Below are positions 52,391 to 61,155 of a stretch of DNA of 64,000 bases, piece by piece. Numbering within the stretch: position 1 is the stretch's first letter; each line of letters begins with the position of its first letter. Source of the DNA: Ureibacillus composti. GTDB taxonomy: Bacteria; Bacillota; Bacilli; Bacillales_A; Planococcaceae. The position numbers and the translations under genes were made by a program. The notes beneath the pieces are model-generated. The model made no database searches. It was given only the letters and a program-made list of their open reading frames with translations, and was not told the origin of the DNA. Where the stretch lies: assembly GCA_030348875.1 (NCBI GenBank), contig JAUCEP010000002.1, forward strand, positions 1,381,001 through 1,445,000. Direction: 5' to 3'.

Positions 52391-53741
52391 AACCATTAGA
52401 AATGGGGTTGTCCATTTGCTTACACAATTAGTGCAGACCACTCTATTAAATTGTTCACTAGAATTGAAGGACATTGAATCATACAGTGAACGTGTCAGGA
52501 TCATACATAATGACTTGGAGGCGTCACAAGGGTTAACTGGGTGGATTTCTTATCCCCTACAAGAGCATGGAGATATGTTCAATCAAATTAACTTCTTTGC
52601 CGATGAGATTCGAGGGATGGCGGATGTGTTAATTGTAGTGGGGATTGGCGGTTCATTTTTAGGCGCCCGTGCTATCCAATCTGCCCTAACCCCTTATTTT
52701 GGCATAGCTCGAAATGGCATCGAAGTACTGTATGTTGGCCAAAATATAAGCGGTACTTATATGAAACAATTGCTAGATTATATTAAGAATAGAGAAGTCT
52801 ATGTTAATGTGATATCTAAATCCGGTGGGACAATGGAACCCGCTCTAGCATTTCGTGTGATGCGTAGGTATATGGAAAGTCGCTATGGTGAGGACGCAGT
52901 CACAAGAATCATCGTCACAACGGATGCTGAAAATGGATCTTTAAAGAAGATGGCTGATCTGAGTGGTTATCGTCAATTTGTAATTCCTGCAGACATTGGT
53001 GGACGTTATTCTGTTTTAACGCCTGTTGGGTTATTGCCAATTGCCGTTGCAGGAGTAGACAATATTGCGTTAATGGAAGGTGCGCGGACAGCAGCAATGG
53101 AGCTGTTAGAACCGGATTTAGTTCATAATCATGCCTATCAATACGCGGTCATGCGCCATCTATTATATGAGCAAGGGTATAAGGTTGAATTATTAGCCTC
53201 TTTTGAACCAAAACTAAAGGATTTTCACGGTTGGTGGATCCAGTTATTTGGCGAAAGTGAAGGAAAAGAGGGGAAGGGGTTGTATCCTTCATCTGTTAAT
53301 TTTTCAACTGACCTACATTCAATCGGGCAATTCATTCAAGAAGGCAGTCCGATTTTATTTGAGACATTGCTCCATTTCCATGAGGTAGAAGATGATTTTC
53401 AGGTTCCCTTTGATCCACGAAACGAGGATGGCCTGAACTATTTAGCCAGTCGCTCGTTCAACGAAATTAATGCCATTTCAAAACAAGGAACAGCGCTAGC
53501 TCATTCTGAAGGTGGCGTGCCAGTGATTCAATTAGAGATGCCCAAGTTAGATGCTTATCATTTGGGCTATTTAATCTACTTCTTCATGAAAGCCTGTGCT
53601 ATGAGTGCGAGTTTGTTGGGAGTGAATCCCTTTAACCAACCAGGCGTTGAGGCTTACAAGCAGAAGATGATAGAGTTATTGGGACATGAGGGACAGGTAC
53701 CTCGTCCCAGTTTAATTACAGACGCTGCTCCTAAGCTTTAA
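52383..53741 (+). CDS. pgi: Glucose-6-phosphate isomerase paralogue
   Basis: The 452-residue protein matches phosphoglucose isomerase, which interconverts glucose-6-phosphate and fructose-6-phosphate in glycolysis. Visible motifs are LIVVGIGGSFLGARA, VISKSGGTMEPALAFR, the signature IPADIGGRYSVLTPVGLLP, and VNPFNQPGVEAYKQKM. The N-terminus is shorter and divergent from typical Bacillus Pgi. ATG 52383 lies inside a form B repeat and has no ribosome binding site; TTG 52416, after GGGG, is an alternative. The last 18 or so codons (GHEGQVPRPSLITD) come from a form A repeat. It is probably a secondary isomerase copy. Confidence 0.82.
   Translation: MSQTIRNGVVHLLTQLVQTTLLNCSLELKDIESYSERVRIIHNDLEASQGLTGWISYPLQEHGDMFNQINFFADEIRGMADVLIVVGIGGSFLGARAIQSALTPYFGIARNGIEVLYVGQNISGTYMKQLLDYIKNREVYVNVISKSGGTMEPALAFRVMRRYMESRYGEDAVTRIIVTTDAENGSLKKMADLSGYRQFVIPADIGGRYSVLTPVGLLPIAVAGVDNIALMEGARTAAMELLEPDLVHNHAYQYAVMRHLLYEQGYKVELLASFEPKLKDFHGWWIQLFGESEGKEGKGLYPSSVNFSTDLHSIGQFIQEGSPILFETLLHFHEVEDDFQVPFDPRNEDGLNYLASRSFNEINAISKQGTALAHSEGGVPVIQLEMPKLDAYHLGYLIYFFMKACAMSASLLGVNPFNQPGVEAYKQKMIELLGHEGQVPRPSLITDAAPKL
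53680..53709. repeat. GGGACA repeat encoding the C-terminus of the Pgi paralogue
   Basis: TGGGACATGAGGGACAGGTA then CCTCGTCCCA, read in frame as part of the protein (GHEGQVPRP). Confidence 0.75.
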
Positions 53742-53841
53742 TTAAGGAGAGGTGCTAGGTACTAAGTGACGCTTGCTTGCGAGAAAAGTTAATATCAAAA
53801 TGTGACAAAAAAGGTCTTAATCAAACAATTTCTTTACATTC

Positions 53842-53873
53842 GAGTCTCTTTTTCGGAGGCTCTTTTTATTTTT
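53842..53873 (+). terminator. Terminator downstream of the Pgi paralogue
   Basis: GAGTCTC (53842-53848) pairs with GAGGCTC (53856-53862) with a G-U wobble, followed by TTTTTATTTTTG. Confidence 0.7.
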
Positions 53874-53986
53874 GTCGAAAGCTTGTCATTAACAATTGAA
53901 ACTGTAATTACAATGTAATGTAATTTTTACAATTATCTGGTAATATGTTATTAGTTAATGAAATGATAGTAAGATTGTAGGAGGCA

Positions 53987-54166
53987 ATGATAGTGGTTAC
54001 CGTGGATTTATATGAAGAATATAAAAAAATCTTAGCGTATGGCGTCGGTCGTGGAAACGAAAATATTACGACTGATGAGTTACTCCAAGAATTAAAGGAT
54101 TTACTAAGGAATGTGTATGGACAAGGGCAGGTTGATCAGTTCGTATCACAAAATGCTAAGGACTAG
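53987..54166 (+). CDS. Small hypothetical protein (59 residues)
   Basis: The frame starts with ATG at 53987, with TAGGAGG just upstream, and encodes 59 residues (MIVVTVDLYEEYKKILAYGV onward). The product is soluble and mostly helical, with TTDELLQELKDLLRNVYGQG in the middle. I do not recognise it. The good ribosome binding site, a normal protein-like composition and the position between two terminators support a real gene. A form A GGGACA repeat starts at the base after its stop codon. Confidence 0.65.
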   Translation: MIVVTVDLYEEYKKILAYGVGRGNENITTDELLQELKDLLRNVYGQGQVDQFVSQNAKD

Positions 54167-54196
54167 TGGGACATGGGGGACAGGTTCCTTGTCCCA
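54167..54196. repeat. GGGACA repeat, form A, after the small gene
   Basis: TGGGACATGGGGGACAGGTT then CCTTGTCCCA, immediately after the TAG stop. Confidence 0.75.
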
Positions 54197-54202
54197 AAAT
54201 AA

Positions 54203-54246
54203 AGAGGCTCCCCCAAACATTAACCGTTGAGCGAGCCTCTATTTAT
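54203..54246. terminator. Bidirectional terminator between convergent genes
   Basis: AGAGGCTC (54203-54210) pairs with GAGCCTCT (54233-54240). ATTTATTTATTTT follows on the plus strand and TTATTTT on the minus strand. It separates the small gene from the coiled-coil gene. Confidence 0.75.
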
Positions 54247-54263
54247 TTATTTTGGAATTATTT

Positions 54264-54851
54264 TTACTTAGACGACGTAATGGCTTTCTTTACGACTTTC
54301 AAATCAGTTTCCAGGTCTTCCACTTTTGCAATCACTGCATCTAAAGGGGCTTTTAATTCTGATTTAGAAGCAGTTTGTTCTTTTATTATCGATAGTTGTT
54401 CATTGTTTTTTGCAACTTGTTCTGTTACTTCATCTAGTTTTTGAAGCACAGTCTCCAGTGACTCCTCAATTTGATCAAACTTATTTACTTTTTGATCAAT
54501 CTCATTTACCTTCTGAGATAATTGATCAATCTCATTTACTTTCTGAGATAATTGATCAATCTCATTTACTTTCTGGGATATTTGATCAAACTTATTTACT
54601 TTTTGATCAATCTCATTTACCTTCTGAGATAATTGATCAATCTCATTTACTTTCTGAGATATTTGGTCAATCATATTTACTTTTTGATCAATCTCATTTA
54701 CTTTCTGAGATATTTGGTCAATCATATTTACTTTTTGATCAATCTCATTTACCTTCTGAGATAATTGATCAATCTCATTTACTTTCTGAGATATTTGGTC
54801 AATCATATTTACTTTCTGAAGTATTTGATCTAATAATTCACGGTCAGACAT
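54264..54851 (-). CDS. Repetitive coiled-coil protein
   Basis: The 195-residue protein is built from alternating 7-residue (QKVNEID or QKVNMID) and 10-residue (QKVNEIDQLS) units over residues 10-125. A non-repetitive helical C-terminus follows (AKVEDLETDLKVVKKAITSS). It should form one long coiled coil. There is no signal peptide or membrane anchor. At the DNA level the units are 21 and 30 bases and nearly identical, so the array can probably change length by slippage or recombination. AAAGGAGG lies just before the ATG. The function is unknown; a scaffold or tail-fibre-like role is possible. Confidence 0.75.
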   Translation of the reverse strand: MSDRELLDQILQKVNMIDQISQKVNEIDQLSQKVNEIDQKVNMIDQISQKVNEIDQKVNMIDQISQKVNEIDQLSQKVNEIDQKVNKFDQISQKVNEIDQLSQKVNEIDQLSQKVNEIDQKVNKFDQIEESLETVLQKLDEVTEQVAKNNEQLSIIKEQTASKSELKAPLDAVIAKVEDLETDLKVVKKAITSSK

Positions 54852-55513
54852 TATTTAGCCTCCTTTTATTAATATTAGGATTAGCTGTGGATATTCAATC
54901 TATTGATTTTATCATAAATATGAAAAGCTTGGTCAGACTTACTCTTTCCATTTTAAGGAAGTGGGGATGTGGTTTTGAATAAAAGTGATGTACATGCAAT
55001 TTCAATTATACTTGTTTAATAAAATTTGAAAATAACTTACGAACTGAATTTACATACTTGTAATTTATTGGTCAAAAGTGGACGGGTTTCTCGACTATAT
55101 CGCACAAAATTATCGAGATATCTTCACTGCTTCTTGCAGCTCCTAACACATTCTCCAATGATTTTCGATTTGCTTAACCCTATTTACTTTCAAAAGATTT
55201 ATTCTTACAATCCACTGTCAAACATTATATTAAGAGAATTAATGAATCCGTAGTGACCTGACATCACGCATTGTTACAAGAAATCATGTTTTTCTATTTA
55301 ATTTCTATTAAAAGACGTGAATATAGTATCGAAATGATCTTCCAATTCAACTTGAAATGGGGGATTTTTTTATTATTCTATTTGATTTTAGTTACGAATA
55401 ATGTAATTAAGAAAAATACAATTGCCAAAAGGATAAATGTGTGCCCCCATTTTAGAGAAGATCCCAATTAAATATCTATTAAATTCTATTGATAATGGCA
55501 CCTTTATTTCTTT
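54852..55513. other. Intergenic stretch without a supportable gene
   Basis: About 660 AT-rich bases hold short open frames (for example 55026-55253 and 55271-55471) with no ribosome binding site and no recognisable domain. No clear promoter or riboswitch fold was found. Confidence 0.4.
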
Positions 55514-55529
55514 TAAGGAGGAGATTCAT

Positions 55530-56819
55530 ATTCAGTACAGGTCACTTAGAGAAATATCGGAAGCGATTCAAAGTCATCAGATCACACCAAAAGAGTTGCT
55601 TGATTATTATTTAGACAACATCGAAAAATTGGAGAACGACATTTCGGCTTGGTCGTACTTTGATAAACCTTTAGCAATCAAATTGGCTGAGGAGTACACG
55701 TTAGAGGCGAGTGAGAAGAGATTTAGGGGACCATTGCATGGGATTCCGATTGGTGTTAAAGATAATATGAATGTTAAAGGAATGCCTACTAGAGTTGGAA
55801 GTAGAGTTTGGGATAACCGAGAAGGGGCAGATAGAAATTCTAGTATCATAGATTTTTTACAAGAATTGGGCGCTATCGTCGTTGGAAAAACACATATGAC
55901 CGAATATGCTTGGTTGGATCCTGCTCCAACGAAAAACCCGAGGAATCTTCATCATACACCTGGGGGATCGAGTAGTGGTTCTGCAGCATCTGTAGCAGCA
56001 GATATGATTCCGTTAACATTAGGCACACAAACTGCTGCCTCTGTTTGCAGACCAGGAGCTTATTGTGGTGTCGTTGCATTCAAACCTACAAAAATGGAAC
56101 CGTTTACAGACGCCGTTCCTTTATCGCCAACCTTCGATACGATTGGATTTTTTGTGAAGTCTTTAGATGATCTATTATTTTTAAAGGATTTTTTGCCATT
56201 AGATGAAATAAAGACAACTAAAGCTGATGTTCAAACATATAAAATCGGCATAATAGAAGATCCTTTATATGAAACTGCTCAAGATGAAGTAAAAAGAGTG
56301 TTTGAAGTTGCTAAACGAGAACTTGAGGAAGCTGGGTGTGAAATCATAAAGGTTTCTCCAAAAGTATCTTTTACTCAACTAATAGAATGGCATAGAACCG
56401 TCATGGCGTATGAAGCGGCACAAGAATATTACGAATTTGTAAATAAAAATCAAAATTCATTAAGTAAAAACTTCAAAGATTTGGTGTTTGAGGGACATGA
56501 AATTTCAGAAGAAAAATATTTAGCTACTTTAAGTTTAATAGATCGTTCAAAAAAGGAGTTCTGGAATTCGAATAATGTTGATTGTTTCATTAGTATGCCT
56601 GCTGATACAACTGCACCTAAAGATTTACAAACTACTGGAAGTCCATTTTTCACAACGCCTTGGACCGTGTTAGGAGGGCCTTTGCTGACGATGCCATATG
56701 GTAATGATGAAAATAATTTACCTATCAGTATCATGTTTGCAACGAAACCCCATACAGATAAAAACTTAACGGAAGTTACCAATTTACTACTAAACGAGAT
56801 GAAAAAAGTGGGGAAGTAA
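55530..56819 (+). CDS. Amidase-signature-family amidohydrolase
   Basis: The protein of about 429 residues belongs to the amidase signature family. The catalytic lysine lies in GIPIGVKDNMNVKG, the cis-serine in TPGGSSSGSAASVAADMIPL, and the nucleophile region in LGTQTAASVCRPGAYCGV, where serine is the expected nucleophile. It hydrolyses a carboxylic amide, substrate unknown. The start is unusual: AAGGAGG (55515-55521) is followed after 8 bases by ATT (55530), in frame, just where the homology begins. The only upstream ATG (55437) has a weak site and would add 31 unlikely residues. It is 26 bases before the fatty-acid transporter gene, so the two form an operon. Confidence 0.83.
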   Translation: MQYRSLREISEAIQSHQITPKELLDYYLDNIEKLENDISAWSYFDKPLAIKLAEEYTLEASEKRFRGPLHGIPIGVKDNMNVKGMPTRVGSRVWDNREGADRNSSIIDFLQELGAIVVGKTHMTEYAWLDPAPTKNPRNLHHTPGGSSSGSAASVAADMIPLTLGTQTAASVCRPGAYCGVVAFKPTKMEPFTDAVPLSPTFDTIGFFVKSLDDLLFLKDFLPLDEIKTTKADVQTYKIGIIEDPLYETAQDEVKRVFEVAKRELEEAGCEIIKVSPKVSFTQLIEWHRTVMAYEAAQEYYEFVNKNQNSLSKNFKDLVFEGHEISEEKYLATLSLIDRSKKEFWNSNNVDCFISMPADTTAPKDLQTTGSPFFTTPWTVLGGPLLTMPYGNDENNLPISIMFATKPHTDKNLTEVTNLLLNEMKKVGK

Positions 56820-56845
56820 TTGATCAAATCTAAAGGGGGTTTTAT

Positions 56846-58219
56846 ATGTTTAAAAGAATGACGAATTTCTTCATTCACTATATTCAAAGATTTATGCCAG
56901 ATCCATATTTATTTGCGATCGTGTTAACTTTGCTTGTTGTCGTATTGATCTTCTTTACCGTTCCACAAGCCTCGTTATCTGGTGTAATTGATGCTTGGTA
57001 CAACGGGGTATGGGGATCGCAAAATATTTTTACTTTTGCATTACAAATGACGCTCATTTTAGTGTGTGGTACGACTTTAGCTCAAGCTCCGCTAATTAAC
57101 AAAGGGTTAAAAAAATTAGCAGCAATTCCTAAAAATCAAGTTCAAGCTGCGATTCTTTGTTTTTTAGCAGGTGCTATTGGTTCTTTAATTAACTGGGGAC
57201 TTGGATTGGTTATTGGTACAATCATTGCAAAGGAAATTGCAAAAAGGCTAGAGAAAATGGATTTTGGTTATGTTGTAGCAGCTGCTTATATGGGATATAT
57301 CGTTTGGGCATCAGGATTATCAAGTTCCATCGTGTTAGCCACTGCGGATCCAGAGAGTTCACTAAATATTATTTACAAAATGACGAATCAATTACTTGGG
57401 ATCGAATATACAGTACTACCAATGTTTAATATTGTTCCTGTCGTTTTAACGATAATCGTTATTCCGATTTTATTAAAATTAATGGCTCCGACTAAAATAA
57501 AACCGATTAATAGGGACATATTGTTAGCAGAAGAACTGGCAGCTGAAAAGGCAAAAGAAAGCGATGCGAATCGACCAAAGACTTTTGCGAGTAAAATCGA
57601 AAATGCGTGGATTTTAAATTTAATTATTGTGCTTGCAGGATTCTATCAGTTTTTTGTGACGTTAGACGGGAAAGTTAATATAAATTCAATGATTTTGTTG
57701 TTTGCGATTTTAGGAATGCTATTCCATTGGACACCGATTGGATATGTAAGAGCGTTTGTTGAATCTGCAAAATCAGCGGGGTCATTACTTTTACAATATC
57801 CTCTGTATGGAGGAATTATGGCATTGTTAGCATACGTGCCTGCTGCAGGGATTAATCCTTTACAAACGGTATTGGCAAATAGTTTAGTACAAACCGCAAC
57901 GGCACATACTTTACCATTTTGGAACTATGTCGGGTCTGGTTTGATCACGTTATTTGTCCCTTCAGGAGGGGGACACTGGGGTGTACAGGGTCCAATCTCC
58001 ATTGAAGCAGCCATGGCATTAGGACAAACCTCACCAGAATATTTAGGAAAAATGGCCATGTCCGTCGCCTTTGGGGAACAGGTATTCAATATGATCCAAC
58101 CGTTTTGGGCATTACCTGTACTAGCCTTAGCGAAACTTTCAATACGAGATATCATGGGATATTGTGTCATGGCTTTAATCGCTAGCTTCATCATTTTTGG
58201 AGTTGCGTTGTTGGTGTAG
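56846..58219 (+). CDS. Short-chain fatty acid transporter, AtoE family
   Basis: The 457-residue membrane protein has about ten to twelve hydrophobic segments. It has the AtoE/SCFA-transporter pattern: FIHYIQRFMPDPYLFAIVLT at the start, GAIGSLINWGLGLVIGTIIA near residue 112, and LFVPSGGGHWGVQGPISIEA near 370. The family imports short-chain fatty acids such as acetoacetate or butyrate. Together with the amidase upstream, it suggests uptake and cleavage of a small amide or acid. AAAGGGGGT precedes the ATG. A GGGACA repeat follows five bases after the stop. Confidence 0.87.
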   Translation: MFKRMTNFFIHYIQRFMPDPYLFAIVLTLLVVVLIFFTVPQASLSGVIDAWYNGVWGSQNIFTFALQMTLILVCGTTLAQAPLINKGLKKLAAIPKNQVQAAILCFLAGAIGSLINWGLGLVIGTIIAKEIAKRLEKMDFGYVVAAAYMGYIVWASGLSSSIVLATADPESSLNIIYKMTNQLLGIEYTVLPMFNIVPVVLTIIVIPILLKLMAPTKIKPINRDILLAEELAAEKAKESDANRPKTFASKIENAWILNLIIVLAGFYQFFVTLDGKVNINSMILLFAILGMLFHWTPIGYVRAFVESAKSAGSLLLQYPLYGGIMALLAYVPAAGINPLQTVLANSLVQTATAHTLPFWNYVGSGLITLFVPSGGGHWGVQGPISIEAAMALGQTSPEYLGKMAMSVAFGEQVFNMIQPFWALPVLALAKLSIRDIMGYCVMALIASFIIFGVALLV

Positions 58220-58223
58220 GGGA

Positions 58224-58253
58224 TGGGACAACGGGGACAGGTCCCTTGTCCCA
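58224..58253. repeat. GGGACA repeat, form A, after the fatty-acid transporter
   Basis: TGGGACAACGGGGACAGGTC then CCTTGTCCCA. Confidence 0.75.
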
Positions 58254-58361
58254 CTTAGCATAGACAAGGCCGTCTGAATTAATAGATGGGCCTTGTTTTT
58301 CAATATTAATTTTAGTTAAACGCAAACCTGTGATCCACAGGCATTTTTATTTACAGAAAGG

Positions 58362-58390
58362 CGGGACAGTGTACCTGTCCCTACTGTCCC
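58362..58390. repeat. GGGACA repeat abutting the alcohol dehydrogenase stop
   Basis: CGGGACAGTGTACCTGTCCC then TACTGTCCC. It ends at the base next to the stop codon of the minus-strand gene, and has form A orientation relative to that gene. Confidence 0.75.
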
Positions 58391-59617
58391 TTAGTTAAAC
58401 GCGAGCGAACCTGTCTTCACTGCATTATTTTTACTTGCGGAAAGAGGGATCGGTACCTGGCCATCATAAGAAAGGCGCACTAAATACTCGATGTCTTTTG
58501 AAGTAGTTAATCTTGGGTTAACTAAGATATTCCCACTTCGCATGGAGTCTTTAATGATTTGTTCGAGATGGTCTAAATTGACGCCAAGTTCTTTTGTGTA
58601 CATTGGTATTTCTAATTCTTTATTCATTTCCTTAATTTTCTTCACGACATTTTCAGCATTTTCTTTAGCTGAAAGGTTTGGATCATAAACATTTAATGCC
58701 TTTGAAATTTCCACATATTCATCGACCGCAGCTGGTAAATTGTATTCCATAATGTAAGGTAGGATGGTTGCGTTCGCTACGCCATGAGGGATGTCGAATA
58801 GTCCACCGAAAGCTTGAGAGATGGCATGTACATTTCCTAATCTTGTTTGGGAGAATGCGTAACCTGCCAACATAGATGCTTCTAACATTTTTTCACGACT
58901 GTGGATATCTGATCCATAGTAATAGGCTCTATTGATATTTTCCTCAATTAACTTTATAGCATGCAGAGCGATCGCATTGCTTACAGGGTTTTTTTGTTTT
59001 GATAGATAGGATTCAATTGCATGAGTTAGTGCATCCATGCCTGTAGAACTTGTAATATGTCTAGGGCAATTTAGCGTTAATTGGGCATCTAGAATCGCGA
59101 GTTTCGGGAATATTTTTGAACTGATCACCGCTACTTTGAATAAAGAATGCTCGTCTGTAATAATCGTTGATGCTGTGACTTCGCTCCCGGTCCCTGCTGT
59201 CGTCGGAATTGCCACTAAAGGGACACCCTCATTTGGGATTTTCTCTACACCCTCATAATCTAGTATATTTCCTTCATTTTTCAACATAATCGCTACAGCT
59301 TTGGCGGTGTCAATACTACTACCTCCACCGATTGCTAGTACGGCATCTATATTGAAATCCCTATATTGGTCTATAATTTTTGTAATGGTAGCACTTTTGG
59401 GATTCGGTTCTACGTCGCTGAAAATTTTGTATTCAATGTCCCCGTTATTTAAAGATTGAACTATGTTTTCTAGTATCCCCGAGTTCACGATCCCTTTGTC
59501 AGTAACGAGCAAAATTGTTTTATATCCATGAGCTAGTAAAATCTCACCGACTTCCTCTGAAGCTCCTATTTTCGATATTACTTTAGTAGGCATATACAAT
59601 TGATAAGAAGTTTGCAT
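58391..59617 (-). CDS. Iron-containing (class III) alcohol dehydrogenase
   Basis: The 408-residue enzyme belongs to the Fe-ADH family. It has the NAD-binding GGGSSIDTAKA near residue 97, TTAGTGSEVT near 139, the iron ligands in GMDALTHAIESYLS near 195-208 and the C-terminal HAISQAFGG / FDIPHGVANA histidines near 260-280. It oxidises an alcohol or reduces an aldehyde or 2-oxoacid with NAD(P). The ATG follows AGAGGATG. It is transcribed away from the IclR operon across a 750-base region, so IclR may control both sides. Confidence 0.87.
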   Translation of the reverse strand: MQTSYQLYMPTKVISKIGASEEVGEILLAHGYKTILLVTDKGIVNSGILENIVQSLNNGDIEYKIFSDVEPNPKSATITKIIDQYRDFNIDAVLAIGGGSSIDTAKAVAIMLKNEGNILDYEGVEKIPNEGVPLVAIPTTAGTGSEVTASTIITDEHSLFKVAVISSKIFPKLAILDAQLTLNCPRHITSSTGMDALTHAIESYLSKQKNPVSNAIALHAIKLIEENINRAYYYGSDIHSREKMLEASMLAGYAFSQTRLGNVHAISQAFGGLFDIPHGVANATILPYIMEYNLPAAVDEYVEISKALNVYDPNLSAKENAENVVKKIKEMNKELEIPMYTKELGVNLDHLEQIIKDSMRSGNILVNPRLTTSKDIEYLVRLSYDGQVPIPLSASKNNAVKTGSLAFN

Positions 59618-60272
59618 GTTGATGTCATCCTCTCATAAATATGTTTAACTCAAAGCAGTTTACATATTAGTTATTTATATTAGCCAATTTGTATTTTAAT
59701 AACTTTAAAATCTCCCTCATCAGTTGAAAATATTATTTCAAAATCGAAGTAGAAAAAACTTACTGTGTTGATTCACGAAACGTATTAGATCCAGTACTTA
59801 ATAAACCTCCGTCCGTAGATGAATATAGTTGAGTAATATTACTACAATTTCTATTAAAATTCCTATGTTGCATCACCAAATCCCATGTTGTTCTCTCCGC
59901 TGAACATTTGAGTTCTCAAACTTTTATCTAGAACAATACTATTTCAATATGATGAATTAATAGGCTCGCATTTTTAAAAAAACCTAAACCTATGCACTAA
60001 AAATGCACTATAACCTCTTTCACCTCCTAATTTACTTTACGGTTAATTTGATTACCCATAAATTAAACTAAAAAACCCTTTTTATCAATTAAAAATTTAG
60101 ACTATTATTTTTTTTCTAAATAAAGAAGTATCGTTATATAACTTGTATTTGTGATTTTATGTGAAAGTCTTCCTATTAAAAAGATACTTTCAAAAACTAT
60201 AGTATCATTAGTAAAATTCTTCAAAATAAATATTTTGTTCTGCTTCAAGATCAATTTTTTAAAAAATTGCAA
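59618..60272. other. Long divergent intergenic region without a gene
   Basis: About 650 very AT-rich bases lie between the alcohol dehydrogenase and the IclR promoter. TTTCACCTCC near 60020 resembles a minus-strand ribosome binding site but opens no useful frame. Nothing else is supportable. Confidence 0.4.
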
Positions 60273-60301
60273 TTGACATTTAATTGTAAAGTTTTTATAT
60301 T
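60273..60301 (+). promoter_or_regulatory. Sigma-A promoter of the IclR operon
   Basis: -35 TTGACA (60273-60278) and -10 TATATT (60296-60301) are separated by 17 bases, close to the consensus. Confidence 0.75.
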
Positions 60302-60309
60302 TGAAATAA

Positions 60310-60344
60310 GTTCTCTGTATGGAATTGAGTTCTGTATAGAGAAC
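60310..60344. promoter_or_regulatory. Candidate IclR operator
   Basis: GTTCTGTATAGAGAAC (60329-60344) is a palindrome with 5-base arms. A related half site GTTCTCTGTAT starts at 60310, 19 bases earlier. Both lie between the promoter and the regulator start, fitting autoregulation. Confidence 0.55.
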
Positions 60345-60368
60345 AAAAAGTGTGGATAGGTGATTTTA

Positions 60369-61136
60369 ATGAGTACAAATTATCGAGTACCTGCAGTAGA
60401 AAAAATTTATAGTGTTTTAGAAATAATCGCAGAAAGTTCAGAAGCATTAACTCTAGCTCAAATAATCAAATTATCAGGGTTAAATAAGAGTACGGTATAT
60501 TCTTTGTTGTTATCGTTAACTGATGTTGGACTATTAAAGAAGAATGATGATAATACGTTTGAGCTTGGATACAAAATCGGCTACTTGGGCGCTAGATATG
60601 TTCAAAAGTCTGATCTTGTGAATGAGTTCAAATTGTTAGCGTCGGAAGCAGTCAAAGAGTTATCTCAAACTTTCCAATTGTCTGTTTTACAACAAAAAAA
60701 TATCGTTTACTTATCTAAAGTAGAGGCTAAAAACACAATTCAGCTATCTACGAACCCTGGATCCATTCTCCCTGCTCATTCAACAGCAATGGGAAAAGTA
60801 CTACTAAGTTCATTAACAGAAGCAGAGTTAGAAACCTTATATGAAGGCTATGAGTTTGAAAAGCTTACTGCAGATACGGTAGATAATTTAGAGGATTTAA
60901 AAAATCAACTAGCATTTGCACAGAAACACTCATATTTCCAAGAGATTGGGGAAGTAAGCGAGGAACTTACTTGTATAGCAGCACCTATTTATGGATTAGA
61001 ACACAAAATAGTAGCTGCCATTAGTATTTCGCTTGCGGTAAGTAAGTTTAATTTAGATGCTGAAAATTACATTCAAGGTGTAAAAGAGCTAGCTAAGAAT
61101 ATATCACATCGTCTAGGTTATTGGCCAAAAGATTAA
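60369..61136 (+). CDS. IclR-family transcriptional regulator
   Basis: The 255-residue protein has an N-terminal winged helix (AVEKIYSVLEIIAESSEALT, LAQIIKLSGLNKSTVYSLLL; residues 8-47). It also has a C-terminal IclR effector domain (residues 80-250, with PAHSTAMGKVLLSSL and ELTCIAAPIYG). ATG 60369 is preceded by AGGTGA; a GTG at 60360 overlaps that site and is rejected. It is the first gene of an operon with a dehydrogenase and a TRAP transporter, which it probably controls in response to their substrate. Confidence 0.88.
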   Translation: MSTNYRVPAVEKIYSVLEIIAESSEALTLAQIIKLSGLNKSTVYSLLLSLTDVGLLKKNDDNTFELGYKIGYLGARYVQKSDLVNEFKLLASEAVKELSQTFQLSVLQQKNIVYLSKVEAKNTIQLSTNPGSILPAHSTAMGKVLLSSLTEAELETLYEGYEFEKLTADTVDNLEDLKNQLAFAQKHSYFQEIGEVSEELTCIAAPIYGLEHKIVAAISISLAVSKFNLDAENYIQGVKELAKNISHRLGYWPKD

Positions 61137-61155
61137 AAAAAGGGAGAAATGTTTA

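Noticed and set aside
55080-55150. Fragment resembling the start of a betaine/choline ABC permease (FLDYIAQNYRDIFTA)
   Set aside because: Only about 20 residues before a stop, no further homology downstream; too short to call a pseudogene.
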